64,000 nt of DNA, from positions 124,001 through 188,000 of the forward strand of contig JBGAPK010000002.1 in the NCBI GenBank assembly GCA_044221315.1, given 5' to 3'. The notes beneath the pieces were generated by a model. The model did not search any database and had not been told where the DNA came from. It worked only from the letters and a program-made list of their open reading frames with translations. The position numbers were made by a program, and so were the translations under genes. Position 1 is the first letter of the stretch; every line of letters starts with the position of its first letter. This document shows, one piece after another, positions 29,338 through 38,663 of the stretch. Origin of the DNA: JAFEBO01 sp044221315. Its GTDB lineage: Bacteria; Planctomycetota; Phycisphaerae; Phycisphaerales; UBA1924.

Positions 29338-29458
29338 CCCAACCCCCACATTTCCGGCCGAATGGCCTTAACCGGGCGATCGGCCTGCGTTTGGATGGCC
29401 CGCTTGACATCGCCAATATGCTGATGAGTCGAATCGGACTGATCCACGAGGAGTAGAT

Positions 29459-30217
29459 ATGGCGCGAGAATTCACACGGGCTTTCCTGGCGGCGATCTTG
29501 TTTGCAGGGACCGCGCGTGCGGCGAATGTCCTGATCGCGAATGGCGGCTTTGAGTTGCCGGCGCAGACACCCGGCGGCTACACCACCACCGTGCCGCCGA
29601 ATTGGATCACGCTGAGCCCCGTCGTCGAGATGGGTGTCTGGAATCCGCAGGGCTGGGGGGCGTACACACCCGATCAGTACGCCGGCGCCCAGATCGGCTA
29701 CATCAACTCCGGCACGCTCGAGAAAAGGTTGCCCTCGGTCATCAAGGGTCCGAGCACATGGGCCTTGCGCTGGAAGATCGGCCGGCGTCCGGGTTTCGAC
29801 GGCGGGCTGACGATCACGTTCTATGCCGGCGACATTCAGATGGGGCAGAACGTGGACACGCTCGCGTCGCTTCCCGCCTCCGGGACATTCACCGATCGAT
29901 CCATCGAGTTTGTGGTGCCCGAGGGCAGCCCTGCGATCGGGCTTCCCATCCGATTCACCCTCGAGAAGTCGTCGGGCTCCCAGGCGAACTTCGACGACTT
30001 CCGCCTGGAATCCTCCGACCCCGGACCCGCGTGCCCGGCCGACCTCAACTCCGACAACGTGGTGAACGATGACGATTTCAGCCTGTTCGTCGATCGGTAC
30101 AACGAACTTCTCGCTGAACCCGACGGAAAGGGCGACCTGAACTTCGATGCCCTGGTAGACGACCTCGATTTCCAGCTCTTCCTCGTGCAGTACAACATCC
30201 TCGAATGCCCCGAGTGA
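29459..30217 (+). CDS. Secreted galactose-binding-like protein with divergent GC-type dockerin
   Basis: 252 residues; GAGGAG precedes the ATG at 29459. The signal peptide ends TARAA. The mature protein begins NVLIANGGFELPAQTPGGY, the N-G-x-F-E opening of DUF642, HpiC1-like and choice-of-anchor C beta-sandwiches, and ends that domain with ANFDDFRLESSD. These domains bind carbohydrates in plant and bacterial relatives. Both dockerin loops are altered: ADLNSDNVVNDDDF (Asn for Gly) and GDLNFDALVDDLDF (Ala for Gly). The joining segment LLAEPDGK has no Cys, and the protein ends ILECPE instead of LLCP. Calcium affinity or partner choice may therefore differ. Confidence 0.82.
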   Translation: MAREFTRAFLAAILFAGTARAANVLIANGGFELPAQTPGGYTTTVPPNWITLSPVVEMGVWNPQGWGAYTPDQYAGAQIGYINSGTLEKRLPSVIKGPSTWALRWKIGRRPGFDGGLTITFYAGDIQMGQNVDTLASLPASGTFTDRSIEFVVPEGSPAIGLPIRFTLEKSSGSQANFDDFRLESSDPGPACPADLNSDNVVNDDDFSLFVDRYNELLAEPDGKGDLNFDALVDDLDFQLFLVQYNILECPE

Positions 30218-30663
30218 TGAGGCCGCGACCGCGCGTGCGAGCGAAGTGGAGCGCAATCCCGTTTCGATCTCTATGCGGCACGATGCGCTCGCTCGTCGCG
30301 GTCGCCGTGCTGCACGATCCGGAGCCGCTATCGACGCGAGGCACGCGAAGACCACCGGGCCGCGCGCTGCCCGCGGAAAACTCGTAATATTCCCCGCCAA
30401 GGCGAAACGGCCTCTCCGTCAACGTCGTTGGTTATGGGTCCGTGGGGCGGATTTCCCCCTTCAGCCACGCGCGCCTTGGGGTCGTCCCGGTGTTTCGCAG
30501 GGGTTTCACCCTGCGGGTGAGGGCTTCCCCTGATCGGGGCAGAAGCCGGACATCTGCACTTAAGGATTGCACCGACGTAACGCATCACTATGCTGTCAAT
30601 TCCGGAGCATCATCGCTCGGCGGGTTGTTCGCGCGATTCGCTCCGCAAGGCAGGGGAACAAAC
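30218..30663. other. 446-base gap with paired GC hairpins
   Basis: No supportable gene. The dockerin gene that follows is read from the ATG at 30664, not from the in-frame ATG at 30442, because only the former has a Shine-Dalgarno (AGGGGAA) directly before a signal peptide. Two adjacent inverted repeats stand out: TCACCC-TGC-GGGTGA at 30506-30520 and CCCC-TGATC-GGGG at 30527-30539. They may be part of a dispersed palindromic element or an attenuator-like leader structure. The remainder is unremarkable. Confidence 0.5.
30506..30539. repeat. Two tandem GC hairpins
   Basis: A perfect 6-base stem with a 3-base loop (30506-30520) is followed 6 bases later by a 4-base CCCC/GGGG stem (30527-30539). 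There is no run of T afterwards, so a classic intrinsic terminator is unlikely. The form is like REP-type palindromes. Confidence 0.45.
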
Positions 30664-33600
30664 ATGTTGAGCAAGCGCGTGGTTCAGCGTCTCTCGCCGC
30701 TATTTTTGGTCGCGTTTGCCGGAGCAGCGTCCGGGCAGGTCGTGAACTGGACCGGGGCCGCAGGGCCGAACTGGTTCGATTCGTTCCAGAGCGGCGCTTG
30801 CCCGAACACACTGCTCGCGTATTTCAACGGCTTCGGCCAGATCGGCTGCGGCGGGCCCGTCTTCCCTGGCCCGCCGAACTTCGTCGTCGTCGGAGCGGGT
30901 GTTGGACCTGTCATCAACGGCTCCTTCACCGTCGGCGGCATGACGCTCGCCGCTGGCGGTACGACCTCCTGGACCAACGGGGACATCGGCTTTGGCTTTG
31001 CCCCCGGCGCGGGCTTTTCGAACTCCGGTTCATTCCTGCTGTCGGGCCCGATCGATCGGAGTGTTTACTCGAGCACGATTTCGAACGCCGGAACGTTCGA
31101 CAGCGCCGGCGCGGGGATCCTCTATTTTCAGACGCTCGCGTTCTCCAACTCCGGCCAGCTCAACTGGCATCGCGGCTACTGGAACAGCTACACCGGCACC
31201 AACTCCTTCACCAGCAGCGGGCCGATCGACAAACTCTCGGCCGATACCTTCTCCATTTCCGTGGCGACCTCTCTCTCGGGCCCGCTCACAGCCCAGGCCG
31301 GCCTCCTTCAGTTCGTAAACACATCCGTCGCGTTCCAGAACACTTCGACGGTCGTGGTGAACAACGGCGCCACCGTCAACTTCGGCAATTGTTCCTTCTC
31401 GGGCCTGCTGACCGCGGCAAGGGTCGGATCCGGCGCCCTCAATGTCGGCTCCGGTATTTCCCTCGGCGCAGACTTCACGTCCAACGTCAGCGGCGGCGCC
31501 GGCCTGAATTGGTCCGACGCCGACTGGAACGGCCAGAATCGCGCCTTTGCAAATTCCGGCGTGATGACCCTGGGCGGCACGGCCGATCGCAGCATGTACA
31601 GCACGACCTTTACGAACAGCGGGACGTTCCACTCCGCTCTGCCCGCAAACCTCTACTTCCAGACTGTTGCCTTCACGAACGCTCCCGGCGGCCAGACGCA
31701 GTGGGATGTCGGCACGTGGTTCAACTACACCGGAACCAACTCGCTGCTGAACCAGGGAGTTCTGCACAAATCAACGCCGGCAACCTTCTCCACCAACGTG
31801 CCTTCCACGCTTGCCGGATCGGTTCTTGTCCATCAGGGACTCCTGCAGTGGTTCTCCACGTCGATCAACTTCCAGAATCCGTCGCTGACCATCGACCCCG
31901 GCGCCGCGTTGTCCCTGAACAACTGCTCGCTCCGGGGAACGGTCGGCACCGCTCTCGGCGCGGGCTCCGCCCTCAGCATGTTCGGAGGCAGCGCCCTCTC
32001 GGACGACCTCACGATCTCGGCGTCGCAGCAGTCCGGCTTCAATTGGATTGGAGGCGATTGGAATTTCCAGGGACACACTCTGACGAACGGTGCCCTTCTG
32101 ACCATCAGCCAGAACGTCGATCGCCACGTCTATTCCGGCGCGATTCTCAACAACGGCACGCTGGTTTCAACCCCGCCATCTAACCTCTATTTCCAGACTC
32201 TGGCCGTCAACAACCCCGGCACGATCGAGTGGCAGCGCGGCACGTGGTACAGCTACACCGGAACGAACTCTTTCGCCAGCGCAGGCACGATCAAGAAAAC
32301 GTCCGCTGATGGATTCAGCATCAACGTTCCCTCGACACTGTCCGGGTTGCTGGACGTCCAGAGCGGCACGGTGCAGTATTTCAGCACCACGGTCAACTTC
32401 CAGTTGCCATCAAACATCACGCTCGGCGCCGGCGCCGCCCTGCAATTCAATAACTGCACCCTCTCGGGACTGCTCAAGGCCTCGGCCGCTGCCGGCAGCC
32501 TGAGCATGTTCGGGAACACCTCGCTCGGCAACGATCTCACGCTCCAGGCCACGGGCGGACAGGGAATGAACTACTCGGGCTCTGAGTTTTTCATGAACGG
32601 TCACACGCTCACCAACAGCTCGTTGCTCACGATCACCGGGGGCGATCGCAGCATCTACTCCGGATCGATCGTCAACAACGGCACAATCGATTATGCGGCA
32701 AATGCGAACGTGACCTTGCAAACGCTCGCGATTACAAACAATGCCACGATCCGGTGGCGTCGTGGGCAGTGGGTCAATTACACCGGCACCAACTCGCTGT
32801 CGAGCGCGGGCACGATCGAAAAAATCGATGCCGACGCGTTCACGATTTCCGTGCCCACAAGCCTTTCCGGCGTTCTCAACGTCAAGAACGGAAGCGTCGC
32901 GTACGTCAACGCGCCGGTTCAGTTCGTCGGAGGATCTTCCGCCAACGTCTTCTTCGGCGCCTCCCTTGCTTTCAACAGCTGCTCGCTGAGAGGCTCGCTC
33001 GCCGGGAATGACGGCGGGCCGGGAAGTTTCACGTTCAACACGATGAGCCTGTCGGATGACCTGTACGCCGCGGTATCCGGGTCTCGCGGATTCAACTGGA
33101 CTTCAGGCGAGGGCTTCTTTAACGGGCACACGCTGACGAACGACGGACTCCTGACTCTTTCGGGAGGCGACCGCAGCGCCTATTCCGGAACGATTGTCAA
33201 TAACGGTCAGCTCAATGCCGCGATCGCGGGCGGTCTCTACTTCCAGTCTCTCGCCATCAACAACAACCCCGGCGGCACATTGACGTGGTCCTCCGGCCAG
33301 TTCATCAGCTACACCGGCACCAACTCAATTTCGAACCAGGGGCTGTTCATCAAGACCGGCCTCGACAACCGTCCGGTCAGCGTCCCGATCGACAACAGCG
33401 GCGAATTCCGCGTCGAGCAGGGCACCGCAAGCACCGGATCGTTCACACAGAACCCGGGCGCCACGATTCGAACCAGCATCTACGGACCGTCCGCGGCAGG
33501 CACGCTGGCCGTCGGCCCCGCAATCACTCTCCACGGAAACCTCGCGGTCTATTTCGAGCCGTCCTTCATCCCGGCCGTCAACCAGGCCTGGACCGTGCTC

Positions 33601-33918
33601 ACCTCGCCTTCGGTCATCGGCACGTTCGACAACATCGTGCCGGTTGCGTTCCCCGCCGGACGCCAGATCCAGGTAACCTATTCGCCGACGTCCGTCGTCG
33701 TCACCCTTGTCGCCAACGGCTGCGTCGGCGACCTCAACCACGACGGCCTCGTGGACGACGCCGACTTCTCCATCTTCGTCATCGCGTACAACACCCTCGA
33801 CTGCGCCGATCCCTCGATGCCCGCGGGCTGCCCGGCCGATTTCAACAGCGACGGCGTTGTGGATGATGCCGACTTCGTCATCTTCGTCCCGGCGTATGAC
33901 AATCTGCTCTGCCCGTAA
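30664..33918 (+). CDS. Large secreted protein with five 176-residue tandem repeats and GC-type dockerin
   Basis: 1084 residues from the ATG at 30664 (AGGGGAA upstream). The signal peptide ends GAASGQ; the mature protein opens NWTGAAGPNWFD. The body is a series of long repeats marked by Y-T-G-T-N-S codons starting at 31189, 31726, 32254, 32779 and 33310, that is periods of 179, 176, 175 and 177 residues. Each repeat holds an FNW or MNYSG strand, GHTLTN, a DRSxYSG segment, LYFQTLA and a closing LSG segment. The last copy is truncated. The pattern resembles stacked beta-solenoid or autotransporter-type passenger domains. The dockerin has loops GDLNHDGLVDDADF and ADFNSDGVVDDADF joined by DCADPSMPAGCP. 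Probably a fibrous surface protein. Confidence 0.87.
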   Translation: MLSKRVVQRLSPLFLVAFAGAASGQVVNWTGAAGPNWFDSFQSGACPNTLLAYFNGFGQIGCGGPVFPGPPNFVVVGAGVGPVINGSFTVGGMTLAAGGTTSWTNGDIGFGFAPGAGFSNSGSFLLSGPIDRSVYSSTISNAGTFDSAGAGILYFQTLAFSNSGQLNWHRGYWNSYTGTNSFTSSGPIDKLSADTFSISVATSLSGPLTAQAGLLQFVNTSVAFQNTSTVVVNNGATVNFGNCSFSGLLTAARVGSGALNVGSGISLGADFTSNVSGGAGLNWSDADWNGQNRAFANSGVMTLGGTADRSMYSTTFTNSGTFHSALPANLYFQTVAFTNAPGGQTQWDVGTWFNYTGTNSLLNQGVLHKSTPATFSTNVPSTLAGSVLVHQGLLQWFSTSINFQNPSLTIDPGAALSLNNCSLRGTVGTALGAGSALSMFGGSALSDDLTISASQQSGFNWIGGDWNFQGHTLTNGALLTISQNVDRHVYSGAILNNGTLVSTPPSNLYFQTLAVNNPGTIEWQRGTWYSYTGTNSFASAGTIKKTSADGFSINVPSTLSGLLDVQSGTVQYFSTTVNFQLPSNITLGAGAALQFNNCTLSGLLKASAAAGSLSMFGNTSLGNDLTLQATGGQGMNYSGSEFFMNGHTLTNSSLLTITGGDRSIYSGSIVNNGTIDYAANANVTLQTLAITNNATIRWRRGQWVNYTGTNSLSSAGTIEKIDADAFTISVPTSLSGVLNVKNGSVAYVNAPVQFVGGSSANVFFGASLAFNSCSLRGSLAGNDGGPGSFTFNTMSLSDDLYAAVSGSRGFNWTSGEGFFNGHTLTNDGLLTLSGGDRSAYSGTIVNNGQLNAAIAGGLYFQSLAINNNPGGTLTWSSGQFISYTGTNSISNQGLFIKTGLDNRPVSVPIDNSGEFRVEQGTASTGSFTQNPGATIRTSIYGPSAAGTLAVGPAITLHGNLAVYFEPSFIPAVNQAWTVLTSPSVIGTFDNIVPVAFPAGRQIQVTYSPTSVVVTLVANGCVGDLNHDGLVDDADFSIFVIAYNTLDCADPSMPAGCPADFNSDGVVDDADFVIFVPAYDNLLCP

Positions 33919-34013
33919 ATCGCCGCCCGTAATCCGCGGCTCGAGGCAGTTTTGGCATTTGCCCTTGCATGCCCGGCGCTGCCGGCGGCAATACCCACCC
34001 GGAGGTGTTCCTC

Positions 34014-35285
34014 ATGCCAGGATTCATCCGCTTTGTCCTACCTCTTCCCCTTCTGCTCGCCACCGGCGCTATGGCCGAGCACTATTCGCTCCGCATGATC
34101 GAGCCGATCCCCGGCCGATCGCACGATCAGTCATCCGCCAATGCCGTCGATGCGGCCGGAAACGCCGTGGGCACTTCCTATTCCTCCACAAACGCAACCG
34201 TGCCGATCGGCCTCGTCCGATTGACGGACGGAACCCAGCTTGTGATGGGAACGCTCGCAGACTGTTTCCCTTACGGCGGCAGCGGGTTGAGCGACGTCAG
34301 CCCCGGGGGCATGATCGCCGGAGGAACTTCGTCCGTCTGTGGCGGATTCGAACGCGCCATCACCGGCTCGGTTCAGAATCCCGGCGCGTACGTGACATAC
34401 GCACCGCTTCCCGGCGGCGGCGACTGCGCTGCCTACTCGGCCAACGAGAACTGCGTGGTCGGCTGGAGCAACCGCACCACCGGCTGCAATGGCTTTTTGT
34501 GCGTCCTCACGACCGGCCGCGCCATGAAGTGGTACGCGGCCGGCTCGGCCATCGAACTTCAGAACTCCTCTTTCGTCGTTACTCTCGCCAACGGAGTCAA
34601 CGAATCCGGCGTCGTCGTCGGGCGGGCGTATACCGCCTCCGATTCCAACGCCGCAGTCGCCGTCCGATGGAGTTCCGACGATTCTCTCCCCGTCACGCTC
34701 CCCGCCGTCAATGGCACGTACGGCGATGCCGAAAAGATCTCAACGAGCGGCATCGTGGTCGGCCAATCCGCCGTCGGCGCAGAACGCCACGCTACCGTCT
34801 GGAACGCCACCACGCCCAGCGATCTCGGCGCACTCCCCGGGCACTCTTTCAGCATCGCCTACGACATCAGCGATTCCCGCGGCATCGTCGGATACTCCAA
34901 ACTCAACGCCGACGCGCCCGCCAGCACCGCCGTTCTTTGGCGCGACGGGCAGGTGATCGACCTCAACACACGCCTCACCGATCCGGCGGGCGTCGTCCTT
35001 ACCAGCGCCAACGGCATCAACTCCCATGGCTGGATCGCGGCGAGCGGCCTCTATCAGGGCAAGGTCCGGGGCTTCATTCTCGTTCCCTGCCCCGCGGACC
35101 TGAGCGGCGATGACGTCGTGGACGATTCCGACTTCTCCATCTTCATCGTCGCCTACGACACGCTCGACTGCGCCGATCCGGCCATGCCGGCCGGATGCCC
35201 CGCCGATCTCAACCGCGACGGCGTGGTGGACGACTCCGACTTTGTGATCTTCGTCGCGGCGTACAACGAACTCCTCTGCCCGTGA
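34014..35285 (+). CDS. Secreted HAF-type repeat protein with GC-type dockerin
   Basis: 423 residues from the ATG at 34014, preceded by GGAGG; the in-frame ATG at 33969 lacks a site and would precede the signal peptide. The signal ends TGAMA. The body has repeated units of about 45 residues of the type ANAVDAAGNAVGTSYS, IAYDISDSRGIVGYSK and ANGINSHGWIAASG, the hallmark of HAF or extracellular repeat proteins, usually predicted as propellers. The dockerin follows with loops ADLSGDDVVDDSDF (Asp replaces Gly) and ADLNRDGVVDDSDF joined by DCADPAMPAGCP. A second member with the same repeat type is at 61382-62632. Confidence 0.86.
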   Translation: MPGFIRFVLPLPLLLATGAMAEHYSLRMIEPIPGRSHDQSSANAVDAAGNAVGTSYSSTNATVPIGLVRLTDGTQLVMGTLADCFPYGGSGLSDVSPGGMIAGGTSSVCGGFERAITGSVQNPGAYVTYAPLPGGGDCAAYSANENCVVGWSNRTTGCNGFLCVLTTGRAMKWYAAGSAIELQNSSFVVTLANGVNESGVVVGRAYTASDSNAAVAVRWSSDDSLPVTLPAVNGTYGDAEKISTSGIVVGQSAVGAERHATVWNATTPSDLGALPGHSFSIAYDISDSRGIVGYSKLNADAPASTAVLWRDGQVIDLNTRLTDPAGVVLTSANGINSHGWIAASGLYQGKVRGFILVPCPADLSGDDVVDDSDFSIFIVAYDTLDCADPAMPAGCPADLNRDGVVDDSDFVIFVAAYNELLCP

Positions 35286-35647
35286 GTGCGCGATCCTCGT
35301 CGGCGCATCTGCTGAAAAGGCTTCCCCGACTTCGCATGCATTGTCGCTACGCACGAAGAAGTTATCTGCTCTTCCGTCGCTTGGCGGTCGTCCCCTGAGA
35401 TGGCCAAGCTCTCATGTAACACCGGAACCGACGATGAAACTGAACGACTTATCTAAATTCCCCGGATAGGGCGCTCGCAGCGCGGCTCTCGTCGCATAGG
35501 TTAGAGGTGATGAGTTCGTTGCCCACCGCTCCGCAACACTGCGATCGCAGGGCGGCGTCCCGCCGATTTGCGCCGGTGCTCGCGCCCGTGACCTTCGGCG
35601 TCGCCGGGTTGCAATCCCGCTCTCCCATCGCCGAAGGACCAACCACG
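35286..35647. other. 362-base gap before the GH81 gene
   Basis: No gene supported. It should hold the terminator of the preceding gene and the promoter of the GH81 gene. An in-frame ATG at 35507 would extend the GH81 protein by 47 residues that do not look like a signal peptide, so I treat that stretch as leader DNA. No strong hairpin with a T run and no repeat family were recognised. Confidence 0.4.
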
Positions 35648-38554
35648 ATGTGTCGTCTCACGATTCTGTCTGCGTTCCTCCTGGGCCTCTCACCGGCGCT
35701 CGCGCAGCCCGTCGTTCCCGCCGGGTCGGGCAGCTACTACAACGGCGTTCCCGCCGGGTACGCCGTTCCCACGAACGGGGACAACGCGCCCTGCCTCCCG
35801 CGCCTGGCCCCCGGCTTCACCGGTCCGGTTCCCACCAACGAATGGTGGTCGAGCCTCGTCTACCCGCGCTATGCCGGCGACAACTGGGGGCAGAACATGC
35901 ACCCGCACCCGTTCTCTGCCCGCCCCGCCTCCGACGGCATGCGCATCGGATACGTGCAATCCCCGACGATCTGGGATACCGGGTATTCGTACGACTTCAG
36001 CGGCTCGCGCGTTGCGCTCGCTCTGTCGGTCGAAGGACTCAATTCTCCCGATTGCCGCCTCGCCGCGGCGAGCGATTGGACCGTCACCGCACGCTTCGCC
36101 GACGCGACGCGTTCGCTCGAAGTCACGATGGGCCACGGAATGCCCTTCGCCTACTGCAAAGTGACCGGCGGCAGCGCCAAGGTGCTCTTCCGCGGTGCGG
36201 CCGGCCCCGCGACCGTCTTCGCCAACCGCGGCAACATCATCGGCATCACTATCGCGGGAGTGTCGTACGCCCTCTGTGCACCGACCGGAGCGACCTGGAC
36301 CATCAATTCCTCCGGCGCGACATCCTCTCTCGCCGGTAAGGACTATTACTCCGTCGCCGTCCTGCCCGACGCGACAACCGCCTCGCTCGATCTCGCTCAG
36401 GCGCACGCCTTCGTCTTCATCACCGGCGGCACGGTCGCCTGGAACTACAACGCCGCCAATTCATCGATGGACGGCACGTTCACATTCCAGACCGTCGTCA
36501 AGGAGGGGAGCGAGACCAGGCCGCTCATCGCGCTCTACCGGCACCTCTGGATGAACAGCACGCTGCCAACCACCGGAGGCACCTTCGCCACCTCGCGCGG
36601 CATCATGAAGCAGGCCGAGGCCTCGGAGTTCACGGTGAACTTCCCCTACCGCGGCGTCCTTCCGCGCCTGCCCGCGGCGGCCGGCCTCAACCAGGCCCAG
36701 CTCTACACCTTTGTCAATCAGGCCTATCTCGAAGCCAATCTCAACCCGGCCGGCGATACCTACGGCTCGGGCAAGAACTACGGACGCGTCGCGCAGTTGC
36801 TCCTGCTTGCCGATCAGGTCGGCCACACCGCCGCCCGTACACGCTTCCTCAACTTCCTGAAAGACCAGTTGGCCGAGTGGTTCATGGTCGGCTCGCCCAA
36901 CACCTCGACCGGAGGCGGCGCGTTCAACCCTGTTCAGTGTGAAGGATTCACCGACGGCTCCGGCGTCGCCGTCGGGGCGATCGACGGCGGTCAGGCCGTC
37001 GTCGACTTCAGCGGCACCGACTGGTTCAAGCTCCCCGCCGTCGATTTCGGAGGCGGCGTGCCGATCGGCATGACCATGCGCTTCGCTTCCAATATCCCCG
37101 GCAGCGGGCTCTTCCAGGTGCATGTTGATTCAATCAACGGCCCGCTGCTCGCGGAGGCCGGAATCGGCAACACCGGCGGCATAACCAGTTGGACCGAGAT
37201 CAACATGAACGCCAACAGCGCGGGCGTGAATGCGCTCGTCCCCAACAACCGCGTGCACGATTTGTACGTCACCGCCAACACACCGTACCCCGGAGAACTG
37301 GCCCGCATCGACTGGATCCGCTTCAACCTCTCCGGCAGCAGCACGCAGGATCGCGTCTTCTATTACGACGCCCCGTGGTCCACGCTTCTCGCCAGCCCCG
37401 GCTCGTACAACCTCGCTCAGGAGATGAACGACCACAACTTCCACTACGGCTACTTCATTCAGGCCGCGGCAACCGTCGCCCAGTTCGATCCCGCTTGGGC
37501 CGCGGGCTACGCCCCCCTGATCGAACTCATCATCCGCGATGCCAGCAACTGGGATCGCACCGACACCCGCTTCCCAATGCTCCGCGGCTTCGACCCTTAC
37601 GCCGGCCACTCCTGGGCCTCGGGCCACGCCGCGTTCGCCGCGGGCAACAATCAGGAATCGTCCTCCGAATCCATGAACTACTCCAACGCCGTCGCCCTGT
37701 GGGGTGCGGTCATGGGCAACAACGCGATCCGCGACGTCGGCATGTTCATGGCCGCGAGTGAGGAAGCGGCGATCCAGCAGTACTGGTTCAACGCCGACGA
37801 CGTGGTCATGCCTCCGGCGCTGACCAAGAAAATCGCGGGCATCGTCTGGGGCGACGGCATCGCGTACGGAACCTGGTGGACCGGCGACCCGTGCCAGATC
37901 CACGGCATCAACTTCTTGCCCATCACGCCCGCCTCGCTCTATCTGGGCCATCACCGCCAGGGCATGCTCGACAACTGGAGCCTGCTCCTGTCGCAGACGG
38001 GCAACAACCCGGCGAGCTGGCAGAGCATCAACTGGTCGGCGCTCGCGACGGCGAACCCAACGCAGGCCGCCACGCTCCTCAACGCCAATCCAAATTATCA
38101 GGTGGAAGACGGCGACTCAAAGGCTCGTGCCTATCAGTGGATCCAGACGCTGAATCTCTACGGCCCGGTCAATAGCGCGATCAGCGCTAACGTGCCCCAC
38201 TATGCCGTCTTCGAGAAGAGCGGCGTCCGCACCTACGCCGCATGGAACCCGGGCGCGACCACGCTTGCCGCGAAGTTCAGCGACGGCTTTGTCTTGTGCG
38301 TCCCCCCCGCCTCAACCGCCGCCGGAAAGACCGGCGACGCCCCGGGCACATGCGGCTGCCCCGCCGATCTGAACTCCGACGGCCAGGTGGACGACGCCGA
38401 CTTTGTGCTCTTCGCCGTCGCGTACGACCTGCTGGACTGCGCCGATGCCTCGATGCCTGCGGGCTGCCCCTCGGACCTCAACGACGATGCCGCGGTGGAC
38501 GACGCCGACTTTGTCATCTTCGTCGAGGCGTACAACGAGCTGCTCTGCCCGTAG
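35648..38554 (+). CDS. GH81 endo-1,3-beta-glucanase (laminarinase) with CBM6-like insertion and GC-type dockerin
   Basis: 968 residues from the ATG at 35648 (GAAGGA upstream). The signal peptide ends PALAQ. GH81 landmarks: PTNEWWSSLVYPR near residue 65, the catalytic-domain segment NDHNFHYGYF with Asp595 as the expected general acid, and NQESSSES with Glu670 and Glu674 as the expected base pair of residues, by the family pattern. Between residues about 429 and 563 a module has been inserted (VQCEGFTDGSGVAVGAIDGG to ARIDWIRFNL) that reads like a CBM6 carbohydrate-binding domain. The chain then returns to GH81 sequence. The dockerin is ADLNSDGQVDDADF plus SDLNDDAAVDDADF (Ala for Gly). It should cleave laminarin-type algal or fungal glucans outside the cell. 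Confidence 0.92.
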   Translation: MCRLTILSAFLLGLSPALAQPVVPAGSGSYYNGVPAGYAVPTNGDNAPCLPRLAPGFTGPVPTNEWWSSLVYPRYAGDNWGQNMHPHPFSARPASDGMRIGYVQSPTIWDTGYSYDFSGSRVALALSVEGLNSPDCRLAAASDWTVTARFADATRSLEVTMGHGMPFAYCKVTGGSAKVLFRGAAGPATVFANRGNIIGITIAGVSYALCAPTGATWTINSSGATSSLAGKDYYSVAVLPDATTASLDLAQAHAFVFITGGTVAWNYNAANSSMDGTFTFQTVVKEGSETRPLIALYRHLWMNSTLPTTGGTFATSRGIMKQAEASEFTVNFPYRGVLPRLPAAAGLNQAQLYTFVNQAYLEANLNPAGDTYGSGKNYGRVAQLLLLADQVGHTAARTRFLNFLKDQLAEWFMVGSPNTSTGGGAFNPVQCEGFTDGSGVAVGAIDGGQAVVDFSGTDWFKLPAVDFGGGVPIGMTMRFASNIPGSGLFQVHVDSINGPLLAEAGIGNTGGITSWTEINMNANSAGVNALVPNNRVHDLYVTANTPYPGELARIDWIRFNLSGSSTQDRVFYYDAPWSTLLASPGSYNLAQEMNDHNFHYGYFIQAAATVAQFDPAWAAGYAPLIELIIRDASNWDRTDTRFPMLRGFDPYAGHSWASGHAAFAAGNNQESSSESMNYSNAVALWGAVMGNNAIRDVGMFMAASEEAAIQQYWFNADDVVMPPALTKKIAGIVWGDGIAYGTWWTGDPCQIHGINFLPITPASLYLGHHRQGMLDNWSLLLSQTGNNPASWQSINWSALATANPTQAATLLNANPNYQVEDGDSKARAYQWIQTLNLYGPVNSAISANVPHYAVFEKSGVRTYAAWNPGATTLAAKFSDGFVLCVPPASTAAGKTGDAPGTCGCPADLNSDGQVDDADFVLFAVAYDLLDCADASMPAGCPSDLNDDAAVDDADFVIFVEAYNELLCP

Positions 38555-38663
38555 TGCCGGTGACATTACCGGGTTATTGGACGCTCGAAGTTCCGCAAGC
38601 GCGCGCCGACTCCGCATAGCATTTCTTCTGCGCGCCGTTCGCACGGGCGAGGGAGATCTCCAC

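Noticed and set aside
30442..30663. N-terminal extension of the five-repeat dockerin protein
   Set aside because: Contains hairpin DNA and no signal peptide; the ATG at 30664 has a good ribosome site directly before a signal peptide.
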